DNA of 10,267 nt from an uncultured Coriobacteriaceae bacterium. GTDB lineage: Bacteria; Actinomycetota; Coriobacteriia; Coriobacteriales; QAMH01. The notes under the pieces were generated by a model, which was given only the letters and a program-made list of their open reading frames with translations, was not told where the DNA came from and ran no database searches. Where the stretch lies: NCBI GenBank assembly GCA_902783925.1, contig CACZSV010000147.1, positions 1-10,267 on the forward strand. Reading direction: 5' to 3'. Below, in pieces: positions 7,171 through 10,267 of the stretch (position 1 is the first letter of the stretch; each line of letters starts with the position of its first letter). Made by a program: the position numbers and the translations under genes.

Positions 7171-8477
7171 GAGCTCACCTCCTCATTTGAAGCTATGTTC
7201 ATATATGAGAGGTCGTGAATCCATTCGGGCGGATCCGACCAGATATAGCGCTGCGAGCGTCTGTCCCAGGTGACCACAGGCGTAAAGAAGCGTCCTGAGC
7301 CCGAACTGGCTGCGACGCTGGGTGCACCGCGCATGGCGATTTGTGTGATACGCCGTTTTCCGCCGCTCAAGCGATCTTGTTGGACCACAAGGTCGAGTGC
7401 AGAAACGACCTGGGCTTCTATTATTTCCGTCGGCAAGTCCATACCGTAACGAACCATCATCACCAAACGTGGAACAACCTCTGCCGGAGAGTTCGCATGC
7501 AGCGTGGTGAGGCTCCCATCGTGACCGGTGTTCATGGCCTGGAGCATGTCGAGCGCTTCGGCGCCGCGGCATTCGCCGACGATGATGCGGTCGGGACGCA
7601 TGCGCAGCGCGTTTGTAACAAGATCGCGAATGGTGACGGCTCCCCGTCCTTCCGCATTCGCCATTCGCGCCTCGAGACGAACCACATGCGGATGCTCATC
7701 GAAGCGAAGCTCCGCACTGTCTTCTATGGTGACGATTCTTTCCGAATAGGGAATCAATCTTGAAAGGGCGTTGAGCAAGGTGGTTTTTCCTCCGCCGGTG
7801 CCGCCGGAAACGGCGATGTTCTTTTTTGCGACAACCGCCCAGCTCAGCAGCTGCTCCATCTCTTTCGAAAGCGTTCCCATGGTCACGAGCTCATCGAGCG
7901 TGTATGCAACGTCTCTGAATTTGCGTATGGTGAGTGTGGTTCCGCTCAGCGCGAGTGGGGGGATGACGACGTTGACGCGATGCCCCTCTGGAAGACGCGC
8001 GTTGACTATGGGGCTTTGCTCGTCGACGCGTCTTCCCAAAGGAGAAACGATGCGATCTATTACGAGCCTGAGCTGTTCTTCGGAATCAAATCGCTCCGAG
8101 CTTGCGTTTATGACCCCGTCTCGTTCATAGAAGACAGACGCAGGACCGTTGACCATTATTTCCGTGATGGAGGCGTCTTTAAGCATCTTCTCGATTGGCC
8201 CCAAGCCGAGCACGAGGTCGAGGGTATCCTCAATGAGGCGCGCACGTTCCTTCTGTGTCACCGGGCCAAAATGTCCCGCGCTCATAATCTGTTCGATAGA
8301 AGCGGCGAGCTCTCGGCGAGCAGACTCGCGCCCTTTGGAAAGCATCTGTGCAATACGAGCACTTGAGACCGTCTCGTAGAGCAGTTCGCGTAGACGCGCG
8401 CGGTCTTCTTCAGAAACGGACCTCTCGCTCTCGAGTGGTGTTTCGCTTGGGTTTTGTATGTAGTCAGCGAGCTTCAT
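7143..8477 (-). CDS. tadA: TadA/CpaF-like secretion ATPase
   Basis: The product has 444 residues. It is a GspE/PilB-type hexameric ATPase that powers assembly of the Flp pilus at the cytoplasmic face. An N-terminal helical part is followed by the CpaF-type region (IEKMLKDASITEIMVNGP). The catalytic motifs are Walker A GGTGGGKTT (225-233), Asp box VTIEDSAEL (249-257), Walker B RIIVGECRGAEA (297-308) and His box LTTLHANSPAEV (323-334). All are complete, so the enzyme should be active. The C terminus extends about 70 residues beyond the core. ATG 8477 overlaps the tadZ stop as ATGA; an in-frame ATG at 8549 would add 24 residues and overlap tadZ heavily, so I prefer 8477. It lies between the tadZ-like gene and tadB, the usual order. 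Confidence 0.95.
   Translation of the reverse strand: MKLADYIQNPSETPLESERSVSEEDRARLRELLYETVSSARIAQMLSKGRESARRELAASIEQIMSAGHFGPVTQKERARLIEDTLDLVLGLGPIEKMLKDASITEIMVNGPASVFYERDGVINASSERFDSEEQLRLVIDRIVSPLGRRVDEQSPIVNARLPEGHRVNVVIPPLALSGTTLTIRKFRDVAYTLDELVTMGTLSKEMEQLLSWAVVAKKNIAVSGGTGGGKTTLLNALSRLIPYSERIVTIEDSAELRFDEHPHVVRLEARMANAEGRGAVTIRDLVTNALRMRPDRIIVGECRGAEALDMLQAMNTGHDGSLTTLHANSPAEVVPRLVMMVRYGMDLPTEIIEAQVVSALDLVVQQDRLSGGKRRITQIAMRGAPSVAASSGSGRFFTPVVTWDRRSQRYIWSDPPEWIHDLSYMNIASNEEVSSWVQSVQHC
7175..7184 (-). promoter_or_regulatory. Very strong ribosome binding site of tadB
   Basis: GAGGAGGTGA on the minus strand almost fully complements the 3' end of 16S rRNA and stands 4 bases before the tadB ATG, inside the tadA coding region. 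It suggests high, partly independent initiation on tadB within the overlapping genes. Confidence 0.8.
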
Positions 8478-9250
8478 GAGAATATGCGCCTCGCCTTTTT
8501 GCGTTGCTGCTTCTCGAAACGCAGGCCGATTTTTGGTAGCGTCTCGCAAAGAAGCCGCTCGACATCATCCGTGGGGAGCATTGACGCCTCGATGAATTCA
8601 TCGACTCGTCCCATGCCAATGAGAGATTCCACGTTTGTCTTGCCGTCTTGCAGGCAGAAGACGTTCTCTGTCCCGAGCGCCCCTTGAATACGACCGACCT
8701 CGCTTCTTGATTTTCCGGAGCGCCTGTTTGCCACACAGGCTATGCGTGCGCCGGGAATGCCCAGGCGCCCGCAGAGCTCGTATGCTTTTATCGCACCGTA
8801 TACAGATGCTTCGCGTTGGTCCATGATGAGCAAAACCAGGCTCGAAGAGCACAGCAGGCTGCCGGTAAGCCCCGACCAGAACTGCCCCGTATCGGCGATA
8901 ACCAGATCGTAAGAGCTGCGAATACTCTCGACAAGTTCCGCGACTCCATCTGCTATATCCTCTGCTATCTCCGGCAGCGCGGGGGCTTTGAATAAATCCA
9001 GGCGGTTGAAAATGCGAACCGGTTTGCAATCCTGCATGAGCGAGAGGTTGGAAGCGTCTGTGCCGATGCCAAGCCAAAAGCCCATGTCGCCAAACTGGAG
9101 ATCGCCTTCGACAAGTGCCGTTCGCAGACCGGCACGAGCGGCGAGATGGCCCATGATAAGAGCAATCGTACTTTTTCCCACGCCGCCGCTTGCGGATACA
9201 ACTGTTATGAGCGGGGCTGTTTCGTATGTTGCGCCAAACTCATGCCCCAT
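8474..9250 (-). CDS. tadZ: TadZ/CpaE-like ParA/MinD-family ATPase
   Basis: The product has 258 residues. A P-loop SASGGVGKST at residues 19-28 is followed by a helix and by VEGDLQFGDMGFWLG (47-61), the CpaE/TadZ-type version of the ParA Walker A' segment. YDLVIADTGQFW (114-125) is the Walker B-like strand. Family members localise the Tad apparatus, often at a pole. The deviant-Walker signature lysine (normally Lys-Gly-Gly) is Ser21 here, while the catalytic-loop Lys26 is kept, so nucleotide binding is likely but ParA-like dimer-dependent hydrolysis may be altered. There is no N-terminal receiver-like domain as found in longer CpaE proteins. The start at 9250 lies 3 bp after the cpaB stop, with only a weak ribosome binding site (GGCGGG); the end overlaps tadA as ATGA. 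Confidence 0.88.
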   Translation of the reverse strand: MGHEFGATYETAPLITVVSASGGVGKSTIALIMGHLAARAGLRTALVEGDLQFGDMGFWLGIGTDASNLSLMQDCKPVRIFNRLDLFKAPALPEIAEDIADGVAELVESIRSSYDLVIADTGQFWSGLTGSLLCSSSLVLLIMDQREASVYGAIKAYELCGRLGIPGARIACVANRRSGKSRSEVGRIQGALGTENVFCLQDGKTNVESLIGMGRVDEFIEASMLPTDDVERLLCETLPKIGLRFEKQQRKKARRIFS

Positions 9251-9253
9251 CGT

Positions 9254-9913
9254 TCAGCCCGCCTGCTTTGCCGCGCTGTTGCCGGGTAGTACAAAATGAA
9301 TGGTTCCTCTCGCAGAAGCCGAGATGAGCTCTTGTACGCTCGTTGGTTTCACGGCGAGCGTGACCCAGGTGATCTTCTCGTCTTTGGCGTTTTCTGGCGT
9401 GCTTGTCTCGAGCACGAGAATTCGCTCCCCTATGAGCGTGATCTCACCCGTAGAGGCTTCGACGTACACATCGACAACTGATCCTGCGCGTATAGCTCCA
9501 CCAACAGCCAGGACATCGTCCGAAGACACGCTAACGGCCGAAAGTCCATCGGGAACGCTTATGCGCGAGGAACCATCTCCGATGCGCTCGAGCAGTATCG
9601 GTTCGTTTTTTCGAATCTCGACTTGTGCGACGAGCCCATCTGCCTCATCAAACGACTGCGCTGCCTTTCCCTGCGGAAGCATGTCGACAAGCCACTCCTC
9701 TTGGCTTGCGTTGGTTTTGGTGATTGGCGTTCCGATGGGAATGTCTGTGTTTGCAACGAGCACCTGCGTGCGTTCTCCACCGTACTGGCGTAGCGCTGCA
9801 GCTCTCGCCATTGAGGCTTCGGATTTAATTGATGCCGTATAGGCAAAAACGCAAAGTGCGGCAAGCAAACCGCATGCAACCGCGATTATCGTTTGTTTGC
9901 GCTGTGTAGTCAT
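9254..9913 (-). CDS. cpaB: CpaB/RcpC-like SAF-domain protein, first clear gene of the Tad operon
   Basis: The product has 219 residues. A membrane helix at about 8-26 (IIAVACGLLAALCVFAY) anchors it. A SAF domain follows at about 50-111 (VLVANTDIPIGTPIT to EPILLERIG), then the RcpC/CpaB core starting VPDGLSAVSVSSDDVLAVGG and continuing AIRAGSVVDVYVE, a recognisable family signature. In Gram-negative Tad systems the protein works with the secretin; no secretin is present here, so its role in a one-membrane cell envelope is open, perhaps binding cell-wall carbohydrate or guiding the fibre. ATG 9913 is preferred over ATG 9937 because AGGAGT (9918-9923) lies 4 to 5 bases upstream. It is the first convincing gene of the operon, with about 350 bases of upstream sequence left in the window. 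Confidence 0.9.
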   Translation of the reverse strand: MTTQRKQTIIAVACGLLAALCVFAYTASIKSEASMARAAALRQYGGERTQVLVANTDIPIGTPITKTNASQEEWLVDMLPQGKAAQSFDEADGLVAQVEIRKNEPILLERIGDGSSRISVPDGLSAVSVSSDDVLAVGGAIRAGSVVDVYVEASTGEITLIGERILVLETSTPENAKDEKITWVTLAVKPTSVQELISASARGTIHFVLPGNSAAKQAG

Positions 9914-9917
9914 GGCA

Positions 9918-9923
9918 ACTCCT
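9918..9923 (-). promoter_or_regulatory. Ribosome binding site of the cpaB-like gene
   Basis: AGGAGT on the minus strand is 4 to 5 bases before ATG 9913. It fixes the start of the cpaB-like gene and excludes the in-frame ATG at 9937. Confidence 0.75.
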
Positions 9924-9933
9924 GTCGACACGT

Positions 9934-10267
9934 TCAACAGCGCAGACTATGCACCCCGGGCAACCGGGCAAACCACCCCCAAAACCTAGCGTGAATCGGA
10001 CCTGGATTTGAATTCGCGTCGAATGTTTTTTGCCTGTTTTTGGAAATGATTCGGGACGCTTTCCGATACGCCTCGGGTGAAGATCCGAAAGCGCCTGCTC
10101 GGCGCATACGGGCGAGTATCGTGCGCAAAGGGAGCCTAGGGACTGATTGCCTTCTTGCGCGTGCAAGTAACGGCAAAAGCAGCAACATGTACAGGCGCCG
10201 GGGCTCTAGGAAGCACATATTGAGCATCAGAAGGCTGTATGTGCTCGAAACAAACCGGTCATCCGCA
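9934..10267 (-). CDS. Doubtful open frame upstream of cpaB, 5' end beyond the window
   Basis: A minus-strand frame is open from the window edge to a stop at 9934, 20 bases before the cpaB start. The visible 110 or so residues are Arg-rich, with one hydrophobic patch (LYMLLLLPLLA) and no motif I recognise; it does not resemble a prepilin peptidase. A plus-strand frame (ATG 10046 to the edge) is open over much of the same bases, so at most one is real, and the region also holds several inverted repeats typical of non-coding sequence. I see no protein-like hydrophobic periodicity that settles the matter. It may be the tail of an upstream operon gene or an accidental open frame. Confidence 0.2.
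   Translation of the reverse strand, partial: ADDRFVSSTYSLLMLNMCFLEPRRLYMLLLLPLLARARRQSVPRLPLRTILARMRRAGAFGSSPEAYRKASRIISKNRQKTFDANSNPGPIHARFWGWFARLPGVHSLRC
9956..9971. repeat. Tandem 8-bp repeat upstream of cpaB
   Basis: CCGGGCAA occurs twice head to tail, at 9956-9963 and 9964-9971, about 45 bases upstream of the cpaB start. It might be a regulator-binding direct repeat in the untranslated leader, or chance. On the minus strand each copy supplies a TTGCCC, a poor -35-like hexamer, with a weak TAGTCT downstream at about 16 bases from one of them; I do not call this a promoter. Confidence 0.45.
10012..10024. repeat. Short perfect palindrome ATTCG-CGT-CGAAT
   Basis: Five-base perfect arms flank a 3-base centre. 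On the plus strand it is followed at once by G and six T, so it could act as a very weak plus-strand terminator; on the minus strand it may be an operator half-site pair about 100 bases before cpaB. Confidence 0.4.
10057..10093. repeat. Inverted repeat upstream of the Tad operon (11-base arms, one mismatch)
   Basis: Arms CGCTTTCCGAT (10057-10067) and ATCCGAAAGCG (10083-10093) pair in 10 of 11 positions around a 15-base loop. It lies about 145-180 bases upstream of the cpaB start and could be an RNA stem in the leader or a dyad operator. It matches no riboswitch I know. Confidence 0.5.
10154..10167. repeat. Short hairpin CTTGC-GCGT-GCAAG
   Basis: Perfect 5-base arms flank a 4-base loop, in the same leader region. 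Such a short stem can easily arise by chance; it is noted because it is one of four in about 235 bases. Confidence 0.3.
10212..10245. repeat. Perfect 8-bp inverted repeat AGCACATA ... TATGTGCT
   Basis: Arms at 10212-10219 and 10238-10245 are fully complementary around an 18-base spacer. The position, about 300 bases upstream of cpaB, fits a distal operator or the stem of a structured leader RNA. No T-run follows on either strand, so it is not an intrinsic terminator. Confidence 0.45.

Noticed and set aside
9942..9970. Sigma-70-like promoter (TTGCCC, TAGTCT) for the cpaB-like gene
   Set aside because: Both hexamers match the consensus poorly and the TTGCCC is explained by a tandem repeat; a transcription start would be needed.
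10046..10267. Plus-strand frame from ATG 10046 open to the window edge (74 codons)
   Set aside because: There is no proper ribosome binding site, the residues are Arg/Ser-rich without a recognisable motif, and an opposing frame is open over the same bases; it cannot be judged without sequence beyond the edge.
1..10267. CRISPR array, tRNA, insertion sequence or phage attachment site
   Set aside because: No spaced direct repeats, cloverleaf, transposase or terminal repeats were seen anywhere in the window by eye.

Overview
The window carries an almost complete tight-adherence (Tad/Flp) pilus locus on the minus strand (about 1873-9913). It is converged upon from the left by the 3' part of a hybrid sensor histidine kinase gene on the plus strand (1-1557). 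Base composition is moderately GC-rich by eye (not computed). The gene set has TadZ, TadA, TadB, TadC, Flp and several TadE/G-like pseudopilins plus a SAF-domain CpaB homologue, with no secretin and no outer-membrane lipoprotein gene. This fits a Gram-positive, actinobacterial host. The large TadG-like protein and the kinase resemble proteins I associate with Coriobacteriia such as Eggerthellaceae; that assignment is from memory and is only moderately secure.

Layout from left to right: (1) 1-1557, a kinase core (dimerisation/phosphoacceptor H-box, HATPase) followed by two receiver domains, with its sensor part outside the window. (2) 1558-1872, a convergent intergenic stretch with no convincing gene; a minus-strand frame crosses it but runs far into the kinase gene. 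(3) 1873-9913, a run of eleven minus-strand genes, transcribed right to left: cpaB/rcpC-like, tadZ/cpaE-like, tadA, tadB, tadC, flp, a second small Flp-like pilin, a TadE-like pseudopilin, a large TadG-like protein, another TadE-like pseudopilin, and a DUF192 gene with a GTG start. Gaps are 26 bp or less and most junctions overlap, several as 4-bp ATGA or GTGA overlaps, so the run looks like one translationally coupled operon. (4) 9914-10267, the upstream region: four inverted repeats, a tandem 8-bp repeat and two weak edge-crossing frames, with no clear sigma-70 promoter.

How the parts should work together (known family roles applied by homology): TadZ positions the apparatus, and TadA hydrolyses ATP to drive the TadB/TadC inner-membrane platform. 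Flp is cleaved by a prepilin peptidase, which is not encoded here, and polymerised into the pilus. The TadE-like proteins and the TadG-like protein are membrane-anchored minor pilins or pseudopilins for assembly, anchoring or tip functions. CpaB carries a SAF domain facing the cell exterior. The DUF192 protein has no established role in the machine. I found nothing I can defend as an entirely new system. The most unusual parts are the large cysteine-bearing TadG-like protein, the extra small pilin, the coupled DUF192 gene and the inverted-repeat-rich leader.
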